Positions 45,110 through 53,306 of a stretch of DNA of 64,000 nucleotides are shown here, in pieces. The notes under the pieces were generated by a model, which saw only the letters and a program-made list of their open reading frames with translations, was not told where the DNA came from and did not search any database. The number at the start of each line of letters is the position of its first letter. Position 1 is the stretch's first letter. The stretch is from Nonomuraea glycinis (lineage in GTDB: Bacteria > Actinomycetota > Actinomycetes > Streptosporangiales > Streptosporangiaceae), in assembly GCF_014646515.1 (NCBI RefSeq), contig NZ_BMNK01000004.1, positions 114,719 to 178,718 of the forward strand, written 5' to 3'. The position numbers and the translations under genes were made by a program.

Positions 45110-45709
45110 TCAGACGCTCAGGAGGGAGAAGGCGCGGTCGGCGGCGCGCACGGCGTCGGGTCGCAGGTCGGCGAGGGGGACGCCGTCGGCGAGGGCCTGC
45201 CAGTTGCGGCGGGCCAGGACGCGCTGGACGGCCAGGACCTGTGCGGCCAGCAGGACGGCGGTCAGCTCGTCGAGGGTCTCGGCGAGTGCTTCGGCCAGCG
45301 CGTTCTCGTCCTGGGCCATGTGGTGGAACAGCCGCGAGGCCAGGCTGGGCGTGCCGAACACCATCCGGTGGAAGCCCATGACCTCCGGGTGGTCGTTCAG
45401 CCCGGTGACCGGGTCGTGCCGGGCCAGGCCGTCGAGGAAGTGGCGGTGCAGGGCCGCGACGGGCGTCCGGCCGGGATCGCGTCCCCGTACCACGCGGGCC
45501 TGCTCGCCCTGGTGATCGGCGATGCGGTGCAGGACGAGGTCCTCCTTGGTCGGGAAGTACTTGAACAGCGTCGGCTTGGAGACCTGCGCGGCGGCGGCGA
45601 CCTCGGTGACGGGCACCTCGTCGAAGCCGCGCTCCAGGAAAAGCCTGATGGCCGCCGAGGAGATGGCCTCCCGCACGCGCTGCCGCTGCAGCTGTCGCAG
45701 TCCTGTCAT
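45110..45709 (-). CDS. TetR-family transcriptional regulator
   Basis: A 199-residue TetR protein from the ATG at 45709. The HTH spans VTEVAAAAQVSKPTLFKYFPTK near residues 35-56, followed by a helical ligand-binding domain. It is divergent from the HelR-like gene, with only 61 bp between starts and clear palindromes in that space, so it probably represses helR and itself. The inducer could be a rifamycin-like or other RNA polymerase poison; this is inference from the target. Confidence 0.88.
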   Translation of the reverse strand: MTGLRQLQRQRVREAISSAAIRLFLERGFDEVPVTEVAAAAQVSKPTLFKYFPTKEDLVLHRIADHQGEQARVVRGRDPGRTPVAALHRHFLDGLARHDPVTGLNDHPEVMGFHRMVFGTPSLASRLFHHMAQDENALAEALAETLDELTAVLLAAQVLAVQRVLARRNWQALADGVPLADLRPDAVRAADRAFSLLSV

Positions 45710-45726
45710 GAGCACACCCTAGCAAA

Positions 45727-45762
45727 CTGTTAACCTGGTTAAATTATTGACCGAGTTAACAG
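45727..45762. promoter_or_regulatory. TetR operator between tetR and helR-like genes
   Basis: CTGTTAAC (45727-45734) and GTTAACAG (45755-45762) are exact inverse copies. The first overlaps the perfect odd-centred palindrome TTAACCTGGTTAA (45730-45742). This AT-rich stretch lies in the 61-bp divergent spacer and ends nine bases before the helR GTG, directly at its AGGGGG ribosome site. Confidence 0.65.
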
Positions 45763-45770
45763 GGGGTGCC

Positions 45771-47759
45771 GTGTCCGCGCTCGACGAAGAGAGGCTTGAC
45801 GAAGAGAGGCTGTACGTCCAGCGCTGCGTGGCCGGGCTGAGCAGGATGCTGCACGACGCCCGCGAGAACGTCGTGGTCGGCGAGAGCGTGGCGGGTGACC
45901 GTTACAGCGCCGAACGGCTCGGCCGCCACCTCAAGAGCCTGGCCAAGGAGCTGAGCGAGGAGCCGGACGGGCCGCCGTTCTTCGGCAGGCTCGACTTCGG
46001 GCCAGGGTCGGCCGAGCACCGGGGGCGCAGCTACCACATCGGCAGGCGGCACATCAGCGGCGAGCGCGGCGGCCCGCCCCTGGTGATCGACTGGCGCGCG
46101 CCCGTCTCCCGCGCCTTCTACCGCGCCGGCGCCCGCGACCCGCAGGGCGTCGCGGTGCGCCGCCGCTTCGGCTGGTCCGGCCGTACCCTGACCTCCTTCG
46201 AGGACGAACGGCTCGAAGCGGGCGAGGAGGACCGCACCGGCCGCCTGCTGGCGGCCGAGATCGAGCGGCCGCGCGTCGGCCCGATGCGCGACATCGTCGC
46301 CACCATCCAGCCCGAGCAGGACGATCTCGTACGGGCCGCGCTGGCGGAGTCGATCTGCGTGCAGGGCGCGCCCGGCACCGGCAAGACCGCCGTCGGCCTG
46401 CACCGGGCCGCCTATCTGCTGTACGCGCACCGCGAGCGGCTGCGGCGCGGCGGCGTGCTGGTGCTCGGGCCCAACCAGGCCTTCCTCGGCCACATCTCGG
46501 CCGTGCTGCCCACGCTGGGCGAGGTCGACGTCGAGCAGACCACCCTGGAGCAGCTCCTGGCGACGGTGCCGGTGCGGGCGGAGGACAGCCCCGCGGCCGC
46601 GGGCGTCAAGCACGACCCGCGGATGGCCGTGGTGCTGCGCGAGGCGTTGTACGCACGTATCCGCAAGCCCGCCGAGCCCGTCGTGGTGGCCGACGGCTCG
46701 GCCCGCTGGCGGGTCCGGGAGGACGAGCTGCGCCGCCTGGTCGACGACACCCGCCGCGACGCCCTGCCGTACACGACCGGTCGTGAGCGGGTGCGCGCCC
46801 GCGTGGTGGAGCTGGTGCGGCGGCAGGCCGAGGCGCGCGGGCGGACGGCGACCGCGGCCTGGACCCGCATGGCGGGCAGGGCCGTCACGCCGTTCCTGGA
46901 CGCCGTCTGGCCCGCCGTCCGGCCGGAAGAGGTGCTGCTGGAGGTGCTGAGCGGCCAGACGCCCGCCGACGCCCTCACCCCGGCCGAGCACCGGGCCATC
47001 CTCTGGTCCCGGCCGCCGCGCGGCCACCGGAGCGCCCGCTGGACCGCCGCGGATCTGGTGCTGCTCGACGAGCTCGCCGGGCTGCTGGAGCGGCCGCGCG
47101 GCTACGGCCACGTCATCGTGGACGAGGCACAGGACCTGTCGCCGATGCAGTGCAGGGCCGTGGCCCGGCGCAGCGAGCACGGCTCCATCACTGTGCTCGG
47201 CGACCTGGCCCAGGGCACCACGCCGTGGGCCGCCCGGTCCTGGCCGCCGCATCTGGAGCTGCTCGGCAAGCCCGGTGGCCGGCTGGTCGCGCTGACCGAG
47301 GGGTTCCGGGTGCCGGCCGAGGTGGTGGAGCTGGCCGGCCGGCTGCTGCCCGCGCTGGAGGTGGACGTGCCCGTCACCCGCGCGCACCGCGCAGGCGGCC
47401 GGGCGCGCCTGATCGGCGTTTCCGAGCTGCGGCACGGCGTGGTGGAAGCGGCGCGGCAGGCGCTGGAGTTCGAGGGGTCCGTCGGGGTGATCGCGGCCGA
47501 CGCCCAGGTCAACACGCTGACGGCCGCGCTGTGGGACGGCGGCCTCGACGTGGCCGGGCGGCTCGGCGTGCTGCCCGCCTCGCTGGCCAAGGGCCTGGAG
47601 TACGACCACGTGGTGGTGTGCGAGCCCGCCGCCATCGTCGAGGCGGAGGAGCGCGGCCTCCACCGGCTGTACGTGGTGCTGACCCGGGCGGTGTCCCGGC
47701 TGGACGTGGTACACGCCCGGCCGCTGCCGCCGCAACTCGCACGGCGGCCCAGCCGCTGA
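45771..47759 (+). CDS. helR: HelD/HelR-like RNA polymerase recycling ATPase
   Basis: About 662 residues from the GTG at 45771. The N-terminal coiled-coil arm includes YVQRCVAGLSRMLHDARENV. The UvrD/Rep-like ATPase has Walker A GAPGTGKT at 199-206 and Walker B HVIVDEAQDLSPMQ near 450. Motif IV/VI regions LAKGLEYDHVVV and RLYVVLTRAVSRL close the second RecA domain. HelD proteins pry stalled RNA polymerase from DNA, and the actinobacterial HelR form gives rifamycin tolerance by displacing the drug. Residues at the polymerase channel cannot be judged here. A TTG at 45747 would add eight residues. Confidence 0.87.
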   Translation: MSALDEERLDEERLYVQRCVAGLSRMLHDARENVVVGESVAGDRYSAERLGRHLKSLAKELSEEPDGPPFFGRLDFGPGSAEHRGRSYHIGRRHISGERGGPPLVIDWRAPVSRAFYRAGARDPQGVAVRRRFGWSGRTLTSFEDERLEAGEEDRTGRLLAAEIERPRVGPMRDIVATIQPEQDDLVRAALAESICVQGAPGTGKTAVGLHRAAYLLYAHRERLRRGGVLVLGPNQAFLGHISAVLPTLGEVDVEQTTLEQLLATVPVRAEDSPAAAGVKHDPRMAVVLREALYARIRKPAEPVVVADGSARWRVREDELRRLVDDTRRDALPYTTGRERVRARVVELVRRQAEARGRTATAAWTRMAGRAVTPFLDAVWPAVRPEEVLLEVLSGQTPADALTPAEHRAILWSRPPRGHRSARWTAADLVLLDELAGLLERPRGYGHVIVDEAQDLSPMQCRAVARRSEHGSITVLGDLAQGTTPWAARSWPPHLELLGKPGGRLVALTEGFRVPAEVVELAGRLLPALEVDVPVTRAHRAGGRARLIGVSELRHGVVEAARQALEFEGSVGVIAADAQVNTLTAALWDGGLDVAGRLGVLPASLAKGLEYDHVVVCEPAAIVEAEERGLHRLYVVLTRAVSRLDVVHARPLPPQLARRPSR

Positions 47760-47869
47760 GACGAGTCAGGCAGGCCGCCTCGACAGGCCGTCCACTTGGG
47801 TGTGTGATGTTTATCACGTCACGAGACGGGCGGGCCGCCGCCAGGTGCGTTTCGAGAGGAGCACGATCG

Positions 47870-48181
47870 ATGACCTCCCCGCACGATCCACCCCCAGGCG
47901 ACGACCACTACGGACAACCGGGGCAGCAGCAGCCTTCTTACCAGCCTCCCTATCCGCAACCGCAGGCGCAGTCCACTCCCGTTCTGTCGATCATCGGGTT
48001 CGTCTGCGCGGCGATCGCCCTGCTGTTCATCCCGATCCTGTTCGGCATCATCGGGATCGTGCTCGGCATCGTCGGCCACACCCGTGGCGAGACGCTGGGC
48101 AAATGGGCGGCCATCACCTCCGCCGTCACCATGGTCGGCGGCATGATCCTTGGGATCATCGTGGTGAACTCGATGGGCTGA
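47870..48181 (+). CDS. DUF4190 membrane protein
   Basis: A 103-residue protein with a Pro/Gln/Tyr-rich cytoplasmic N-terminus (PSYQPPYPQPQAQS) and two closely spaced hydrophobic helices, VLSIIGFVCAAIALLFIPIL and the final IILGIIV-type helix, joined by GHTRGETLGKWA. This is the DUF4190 layout; function is unknown. The ATG at 47870 follows an AGAGGAG ribosome site. It lies 19 bp before the Nudix gene. Confidence 0.82.
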   Translation: MTSPHDPPPGDDHYGQPGQQQPSYQPPYPQPQAQSTPVLSIIGFVCAAIALLFIPILFGIIGIVLGIVGHTRGETLGKWAAITSAVTMVGGMILGIIVVNSMG

Positions 48182-48200
48182 GTCGTGGCATTCTGAGCGG

Positions 48201-48797
48201 GTGCTGCCCCCGCTCGACGAGCTACGCGACCTGATCACGGCCAACCTGGCGGCCTTCGACCGCCGCCAGGTTCCTCCCGCCGAGGGGGTGCGCAGGGCCG
48301 CCGTCACCGTGTGCGTGCTCGAGGACGCCGAGCGGACCCCGTACACCGTTCTCATCAGGCGGGCCCCGCACGGCCGCAACCCGGGGCAGTGGGCGCTGCC
48401 GGGCGGGCGGCTGGACGACGGCGAGGAGCCCGTCGAGGCGGCGCTGCGCGAGCTGGCCGAGGAGGTCGCCGTGCGCGGCGTGCGGGTTGCGGGGCTGCTC
48501 GACGACTTCGTCACCGACTCGGGGTTCGTGATCACGCCGGTGGTGGCCTTCGGCGGCCGGCAGGAGCCGGTGGGTGACGCCTGGGAGGTGGCCTCGGTGC
48601 ACGCCGTGCCGCTGGAGCGGTTCGTGGCGCCGGGGGTGCCGCGCTGGCGGGACGGGCTGCTGCAGATGCCGCTGGGGCCCGGGATCGTGATCCACGCGCC
48701 GACGGGGGCGATTTTGTGGCAGTTCGCCGAGGTCGCGCTGCGCGGCCGTGAGCTGCGGGTCTTCGACGTGACCCAGCCTCACTGGACCCGATCCTGA
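48201..48797 (+). CDS. Nudix hydrolase (CoA-pyrophosphatase-like)
   Basis: A 198-residue protein with the Nudix box at about 69-90 (GRLDDGEEPVEAALRELAEE), complete in its catalytic Glu residues except that the final Gly of the consensus is Ala. Upstream RRAPHGRNPGQWALPGG is typical of the CoA/NDP-X pyrophosphatase group, which hydrolyses CoA derivatives or other nucleoside diphosphates using Mg2+. It is probably in one transcript with the DUF4190 gene. Substrate not decided. Confidence 0.87.
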   Translation: MLPPLDELRDLITANLAAFDRRQVPPAEGVRRAAVTVCVLEDAERTPYTVLIRRAPHGRNPGQWALPGGRLDDGEEPVEAALRELAEEVAVRGVRVAGLLDDFVTDSGFVITPVVAFGGRQEPVGDAWEVASVHAVPLERFVAPGVPRWRDGLLQMPLGPGIVIHAPTGAILWQFAEVALRGRELRVFDVTQPHWTRS

Positions 48798-48974
48798 CCA
48801 AATCTTGGGGGGCGGTGGAATACGACCAGCCGGATGTCGGTTAGCATCGAATGGCCGATGTGGTCTGTGTCCCCCGGGCCGCAAATTACCGCCTTCACGG
48901 AATACCGTTCGGCTGGAGCCGTGTTGTGCACCTCGCCGAGGAGGCGACCGCCACATCGGCCTTAACCACATATC

Positions 48975-49002
48975 AGGCGCCCCGTCCCAGGACGGGGCGC
49001 CT
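48975..49002. terminator. Strong hairpin in the spacer before the acyltransferase
   Basis: AGGCGCCCCGTC (48975-48986) pairs perfectly with GACGGGGCGCCT (48991-49002) around CCAG, followed by GCTTTAT. It is 178 bp after the Nudix stop and 45 bp before the acyltransferase start, so it more likely ends a short leader or small RNA than the Nudix mRNA. The stretch 48798-48974 also has a start-like frame at 48851 of no known family. Confidence 0.5.
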
Positions 49003-49047
49003 GCTTTATGGTGGGTGGCCGAACCGACGATCGTCCAGGAGCGCCAG

Positions 49048-49743
49048 TTGCTGTATCAAGTGGTCAAGTTCGCCGCCGCACCGGTCGCGCACGCGATGTG
49101 CCGCCCGCATGTCTCCGGCGCCTCGCACGTGCCGAGGACGGGCCCGGCGATCCTGGCCGCCAACCACCTGTCGGTCCTGGACTCGTTCCTGCTGCCCGCG
49201 CTGCTGCCGCGGCACGTCACCTTCGCCGCCAAGAACGAGTATTTCTCCGGCAACCCGGTCTCCAGCTGGTTCATGCGCCTGGGGGGCAGCCTGCCCACCG
49301 ACCGCGAGAGCGCCCACGCGGCGCAGGCCATGCTCGACGCCGCGGCCGACCTGCTGGAGCGCGGCGAGCTGTTCGGCATCCACCCCGAAGGCACCCGCTC
49401 CCCCGACGGCCGCCTCTACCGCGGCAAGATCGGCGTCGCCTGGCTCGCGCTCAAGACCGGCGCGCCCGTGCTGCCCGTGGCGCTCAAGGGCACCGAGAAG
49501 GTCCTGCCGGTGGGCTCCAGGGTCCCCCGCCCCGCCAAGATCGGCATCACCATCGGCGAGCCGCTGAAGGTCTCCGGGGACCACGCCAACGCGCGCGACC
49601 GCCGCCGCGTCACCGACGACATCATGGCCGCCATCCAGCGGCTCTCCGGGCAGGAGTACGTGCCTACGTACGCCGCCAGTCACAAGGCGTCCAACGGCGT
49701 GGCCGAGCCGCCTGCGAAGAAGACCCGACGAACTGGAGGCTGA
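49048..49743 (+). CDS. 1-acyl-sn-glycerol-3-phosphate acyltransferase family protein (PlsC-like)
   Basis: About 231 residues from the TTG at 49048, which has an AGGAG ribosome site six bases upstream. The catalytic motif is NHLSVLD (Asn39, His40, Asp45), the glycerophosphate-binding motif is GIHPEGTRSPDG, and VLPVALKGTEKVLP follows. The enzyme moves an acyl group onto lysophosphatidate or a similar acceptor at the membrane. The C-terminal tail is hydrophilic. It lies three bases before the penicillin-binding protein gene, which suggests a cell-envelope operon. Confidence 0.88.
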   Translation: MLYQVVKFAAAPVAHAMCRPHVSGASHVPRTGPAILAANHLSVLDSFLLPALLPRHVTFAAKNEYFSGNPVSSWFMRLGGSLPTDRESAHAAQAMLDAAADLLERGELFGIHPEGTRSPDGRLYRGKIGVAWLALKTGAPVLPVALKGTEKVLPVGSRVPRPAKIGITIGEPLKVSGDHANARDRRRVTDDIMAAIQRLSGQEYVPTYAASHKASNGVAEPPAKKTRRTGG

Positions 49744-49746
49744 CCA

Positions 49747-51366
49747 GTGCCGCGTGGCCGTACCATCGCGATCGTGTCCGGCGCCACCGTCCTGGTGCTG
49801 GCCGCCGCCGGCGGCGGTGCCTACTACCTGCTGCACACCCGCGGCACCCCCGCCGAGACCGCGCAGCGCTTCGCCGCCGCCTGGCAGGCCGGCGACCAGG
49901 CCAAGATGAGCGCCGAGCTGGCCACGCCCGCGTCACTCGCCCCCTACGGTCAGTTGCGCACCGCTCTCGGCGTGGAGTCGACCACGGTACGGCTCGGCCG
50001 CCCCGCCGAGACCGACGGCCGTGCCACCGTCCCCTACACCGCCACCCACCGGCTGAAGGACCTCGGCGAATGGACGTACGAGGGCGTCATCGACCTCAAG
50101 GTGGCCGAGCGCCACTGGAAGGTCGACTGGAGCCCCAAGACGCTGCACCCGTCCCTGGCCGCCGGCGCCACCTTCGCGCTCAAGACCAAGTGGCCGGACC
50201 GGGCCGAGATCACCGACGCCTCGGGCGGGCGCATCGACACCGGCGACGTCGGCGGCTCGGTGCAGCAGCTCGTCGGCTACCTCGACAAGGCCACCAAGAA
50301 GGACGTGGAGAAGCTCGGCACCGCCTACAAGGTCGGGCAGACCATCGGCGCGAGCGGGCTGCAGGCGACGTTCCAGAAGCGGCTCGCGGGCACGCCCACG
50401 ACCGAGATCCAGGCCGGCGGCAAGACGGTGAAGACGATCGAGGGCGCCGAGGGTGAGAGCCTGCGCACCACGCTCGACCCGCGCGTGCAGAAGGCCGCCG
50501 TCGCCGCCATCAAGGACGTCGAGAAACCCGCCTCGCTGGTCGCCATCGAGGCCGGCTCGGGCGAGATCCTGTCCGTCGTCAACAACAAGGGCGGCTTCAA
50601 CCGCGCCCTCGACGGCCGCTACCCGCCCGGCTCCACGTTCAAGGCCGTCACCGCGATCGGCCTGCTGGCCGAGGGGATCACCCCCAAGCAGGCCGTGACG
50701 TGCCCCAAGTACGTCACGATCGGCGGGCTGCGGATCCGTAACTCCGACGAGTCGTCCTTCGGCTCGGTGTCGTTCCAGGACTCCTTCGCCTACAGCTGCA
50801 ACACCACCTTCGCGCCGCTGGCCAAGCAGCATCTCGGCGCCGACAAGCTGCTGAGCGCCGCCGAGAGCGTCGGCTTCAACCAGCCGCTGACCATCGGCGT
50901 CCCGGCCACAAAACCCAGCTTCCCCAAGGCCGAGTCCGACGCCGAACTCGCCGCCGAATCGTTCGGCCAGGGCCGGATCACCGCCAGTCCGCTGTCCATG
51001 GCCTCCGTCACCGCCGCCATCGCCGACGGCACCTGGCGCCCGCCCACCCTGGTGCCCGATCACGAGCAGAAGGCCACCGAGAAGGAGCTGCCCGACGGCG
51101 TCACCGCCGAGCTGCACGCCATGATGGCCGCCGTGGTGACCAAGGGCACCGCCAAGGCCGCCGGGCTCCCCTCGGGCACCCGCGGCAAGACCGGAACGGC
51201 CGAGTACGGCACCGGGCCGAAGCTGGAATCGCATGCCTGGTTCATCGGCTTCAAGGATGACGTGGCCTTCGCCGTGGTGGTGGAGGGTGGCGGCGGGGGC
51301 GGCAAGGTGGCGGCCCCGATCGGCGCCGATTTCCTGCGGGAGCTCGGCGACTACCGGTCGGAGTGA
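49747..51366 (+). CDS. Penicillin-binding transpeptidase with MecA-like N-domain
   Basis: A 539-residue class B penicillin-binding protein. There is one N-terminal membrane anchor (about 8-29), an NTF2-like MecA_N domain (about 33-145), a linker/dimer domain, and a transpeptidase domain with Ser296-Thr-Phe-Lys299 (PPGSTFK), SCN at 350-352 and Lys481-Thr-Gly (GKTGTAEYG). It crosslinks peptidoglycan on the outer face of the membrane. MecA-like N-domains occur in low-affinity PBPs, so reduced beta-lactam binding is possible but not shown. It is probably co-transcribed with the upstream acyltransferase. Confidence 0.92.
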   Translation: MPRGRTIAIVSGATVLVLAAAGGGAYYLLHTRGTPAETAQRFAAAWQAGDQAKMSAELATPASLAPYGQLRTALGVESTTVRLGRPAETDGRATVPYTATHRLKDLGEWTYEGVIDLKVAERHWKVDWSPKTLHPSLAAGATFALKTKWPDRAEITDASGGRIDTGDVGGSVQQLVGYLDKATKKDVEKLGTAYKVGQTIGASGLQATFQKRLAGTPTTEIQAGGKTVKTIEGAEGESLRTTLDPRVQKAAVAAIKDVEKPASLVAIEAGSGEILSVVNNKGGFNRALDGRYPPGSTFKAVTAIGLLAEGITPKQAVTCPKYVTIGGLRIRNSDESSFGSVSFQDSFAYSCNTTFAPLAKQHLGADKLLSAAESVGFNQPLTIGVPATKPSFPKAESDAELAAESFGQGRITASPLSMASVTAAIADGTWRPPTLVPDHEQKATEKELPDGVTAELHAMMAAVVTKGTAKAAGLPSGTRGKTGTAEYGTGPKLESHAWFIGFKDDVAFAVVVEGGGGGGKVAAPIGADFLRELGDYRSE

Positions 51367-51369
51367 TCA

Positions 51370-51449
51370 GCCGCCCGGGGCTTCTGCCGCCCGGGGCTTT
51401 GGCCGCCCGGGGCTTTGGCCGCCCGGGGCTTTGGCCGCTTGGGGCTTTT
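51370..51449. repeat. Five tandem copies of a 16-bp unit
   Basis: The unit GCCGCCCGGGGCTTTG is repeated five times at exact 16-bp spacing (starts 51370, 51386, 51402, 51418, 51434), with changes in the first and last copies. It starts just after the penicillin-binding protein stop codon. Confidence 0.85.
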
Positions 51450-51512
51450 GCGCTTTCATACCGCCGACAGGTTCCGCTACCTCGGCGGTGAATAGGTCCG
51501 CCTTAGCTTTGC

Positions 51513-51528
51513 ATGCATTGCATACAAT
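51513..51528. promoter_or_regulatory. Putative promoter and operator of the GntR gene
   Basis: The palindrome ATGCATTGCAT (51513-51523) runs into TACAAT (51523-51528), a good -10 hexamer 15 bp before the GntR start. The overlap suggests autoregulation. The message would have a very short leader, in keeping with the absence of a clear ribosome site. Confidence 0.45.
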
Positions 51529-51543
51529 GGATACAGTTGGCAC

Positions 51544-52188
51544 ATGCAGAACGAGGTGGCGCATCGGCGCCTGCGGGAGCTGATCCTGGACGGGACGTAC
51601 GCGCCAGGAGTGCGGCTGACCGAGGTGGACGCGGCCGCGGCGCTGGAGATGAGCCGGACGCCGGTGCGCGAGGCGCTGCGGGCGCTGGCCGCCGACGGGC
51701 TGGTCCGCACCACCGGGCGGGGCGTCGTGGTGGTCGCCCTCGATCCGGGCGATCTCGAGGATGCCTACCAGGTGCGGGCCGCGCTCGAGGCGCTCACCGC
51801 CGAGACGGCCGCCACCCGCCAGCGTGACGGCCGCCTCGCGCCCGCGGACCTGACGGCCCTGAGGACGCTGGCCGACGTCACCGCCGAGACGACGAGCGAA
51901 GGCCGTCTGGTGGAGGCGGTCGAGCTCAACCGCCGCTTCCATCGGCGGATCGCCGAGCTGGCCGGCAACCGGATCGCGCTGGAGACGCTGAACCGGGTCT
52001 GGGACCAGATCCAGGTCTCCACCCTGCGCTCGCTCAAGCCGGTGGTCCGCCACGCGCACGTCTCGGCGCAGCACGACGACCTGCTCGCGGCGATCACCGA
52101 CGGCCGGGCGCAGGACGCGGGCCAGATCGCCCGCCGCCACGTCCTCGACACCCGCACCACCGCCCGACAACCGCCCGAACAGCAGTGA
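51544..52188 (+). CDS. GntR-family regulator, FCD subfamily
   Basis: A 214-residue regulator. The winged helix lies in residues 3-70 (LTEVDAAAALEMSRTPVREALRAL is the HTH). The all-helical FCD ligand domain spans about 80-205, with the metal/acid-binding set around DAYQVRAALEA, NRRFHRRIAELAGN and SAQHDDLLAAI. FCD regulators usually sense small carboxylic acids. No metabolic operon is adjacent apart from the OsmC gene 210 bp downstream, so the target is uncertain. Confidence 0.9.
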   Translation: MQNEVAHRRLRELILDGTYAPGVRLTEVDAAAALEMSRTPVREALRALAADGLVRTTGRGVVVVALDPGDLEDAYQVRAALEALTAETAATRQRDGRLAPADLTALRTLADVTAETTSEGRLVEAVELNRRFHRRIAELAGNRIALETLNRVWDQIQVSTLRSLKPVVRHAHVSAQHDDLLAAITDGRAQDAGQIARRHVLDTRTTARQPPEQQ

Positions 52189-52205
52189 TCACACCTGCCC
52201 CGCCC

Positions 52206-52310
52206 CAGTTCCTCGCCCGCAGCCGCGCCACAAACTCTCCCCACAGTTCCTTGTCCGCAGCCGCGCCACAAACTCTCCCCACAGTTCCTTGTCCGCAGCG
52301 CCGCGCCACA
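52206..52310. repeat. Tandem repeat with 38-bp period
   Basis: A 38-bp unit, containing CAGTTCCTYGYCCGCAGCCG and then CGCCACAAACTCTCCC, starts at 52206, 52244 and 52282, with the last copy degrading. It fills the spacer between the GntR and OsmC genes. Confidence 0.8.
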
Positions 52311-52398
52311 GAACCCCCCTTGCCACAGCCGCTCTTGCCGCAACCCCTCGCGCGCAGCGCCGCGTCACCGTACGCGATCAAAAGTAAGGAAGTCTGAC

Positions 52399-52878
52399 GT
52401 GTCACGAATGCACACCTATGCCACGACCACGACCTGGACCGGCAATCAGGGCACCGGCACCAGCGGGTACCGCGCCTACACCCGGGACCACACGCTGGCC
52501 GCCGACGGGCGCGAGGTCATCGTGGCGAGTTCGGACCCGGCCTTCCGGGGGGACGCCGCGCGGTGGAATCCCGAGCTGCTGCTGGTGGGCGCGCTCTCGG
52601 AGTGCCACATGCTGGCGTACCTGCGCCTGTGCGCCGACGCCGGGATCGTGGTCACCGCGTACGTGGACCACGCCGGGGGCACCATGGCCGAGACCGCCGG
52701 CGGCGGCCACTTCACCGAGGCGGTGCTGCGGCCGCAGGTGACGGTGGAGTCGCCGGACATGGTGGAGGCCGCCATCCGGCTGCACGCCGACGCCCACAAG
52801 TCCTGCTTCATCGCCGCCTCCGTCAAATTCCCCGTGCGTCACGAGCCGGAGGTCACGGCGGCCCGCGCGAGCGACTGA
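52399..52878 (+). CDS. OsmC-family protein
   Basis: A 159-residue OsmC-like protein with the two reactive Cys residues, Cys69 in LSECHMLAYL and Cys136 in HKSCFIAASV, as in peroxiredoxin-like OsmC/Ohr enzymes that reduce organic hydroperoxides with thiols. The Arg that activates the peroxide should lie near the N-terminus (the YRAYTRDH segment). The GTG start follows AAGGAAG; an ATG three codons later is the alternative. No OhrR-type regulator is adjacent. Confidence 0.88.
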   Translation: MSRMHTYATTTTWTGNQGTGTSGYRAYTRDHTLAADGREVIVASSDPAFRGDAARWNPELLLVGALSECHMLAYLRLCADAGIVVTAYVDHAGGTMAETAGGGHFTEAVLRPQVTVESPDMVEAAIRLHADAHKSCFIAASVKFPVRHEPEVTAARASD

Positions 52879-52891
52879 GGCGGCGGCAGGG

Positions 52892-53173
52892 TCAGAAGGC
52901 GGCGGCCAGCGCGAGGGCGGCGGCGGTCTCGTGCTGCAGGACCATGATCAGAAGGGTCGCGACCAGCGTGGCGATGAGCAGCCAGCTGATCAGGATGATG
53001 ACCGTCGAACGCTGGAGTCTGCGGCCCCCGACCGACTCGCCGCGGGCTCTCGCCTCGCTGCGGCGCACCCGCTCGTTGAACGACTCAAGCCGGGAGACAA
53101 GTCTCGGATCATCGTCGACGAGGTGCTGCTCGATCTGGGCCAGCATTCGCTCCTCATCCTGCGACCAGGCCAT
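52892..53173 (-). CDS. DUF3040 membrane protein
   Basis: A 93-residue protein from the ATG at 53173. The N-terminal WSQDEERMLAQIEQHLVDDD is the DUF3040 signature. A basic stretch and one hydrophobic region (STVIILISWLLIATLVATLL and beyond) follow, giving one or two helices. Actinobacterial DUF3040 proteins are small membrane proteins of unknown role. It is divergent from the radical SAM gene and convergent with OsmC. Confidence 0.85.
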   Translation of the reverse strand: MAWSQDEERMLAQIEQHLVDDDPRLVSRLESFNERVRRSEARARGESVGGRRLQRSTVIILISWLLIATLVATLLIMVLQHETAAALALAAAF

Positions 53174-53282
53174 GGTTGCACCTCCGGAACGCAAGCACTG
53201 TGCGGGTTTCCTGCCCAACCATGAAGATCATTAGCCTCCGGCTGACCATGTAATTGCGACGTCTTTCGGTTTGCGATCATCG

Positions 53283-53298
53283 TCGAACCTTTGTTCTA
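53283..53298. promoter_or_regulatory. Near-consensus LexA (SOS) box before the radical SAM gene
   Basis: TCGAACCTTTGTTCTA matches the actinobacterial SOS box TCGAAC-N4-GTTCGA at 11 of 12 fixed positions. It lies eight bases before the start codon and overlaps a possible -10 (TCTAAT at 53295-53300), with TTGCGA at 53271 as -35. LexA bound here should repress the gene. Confidence 0.65.
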
Positions 53299-53306
53299 AT
53301 CAAGGC

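Noticed and set aside
45747..45770. TTG at 45747 as start of the HelR-like protein
   Set aside because: That start would lie inside the TetR operator, while the GTG at 45771 has a good ribosome site and matches the family start.
48798..49002. Possible 6C RNA or other known actinobacterial RNA
   Set aside because: No pair of hairpins with C-rich loops is present. Only one strong hairpin is clear, so no named RNA family is supported.
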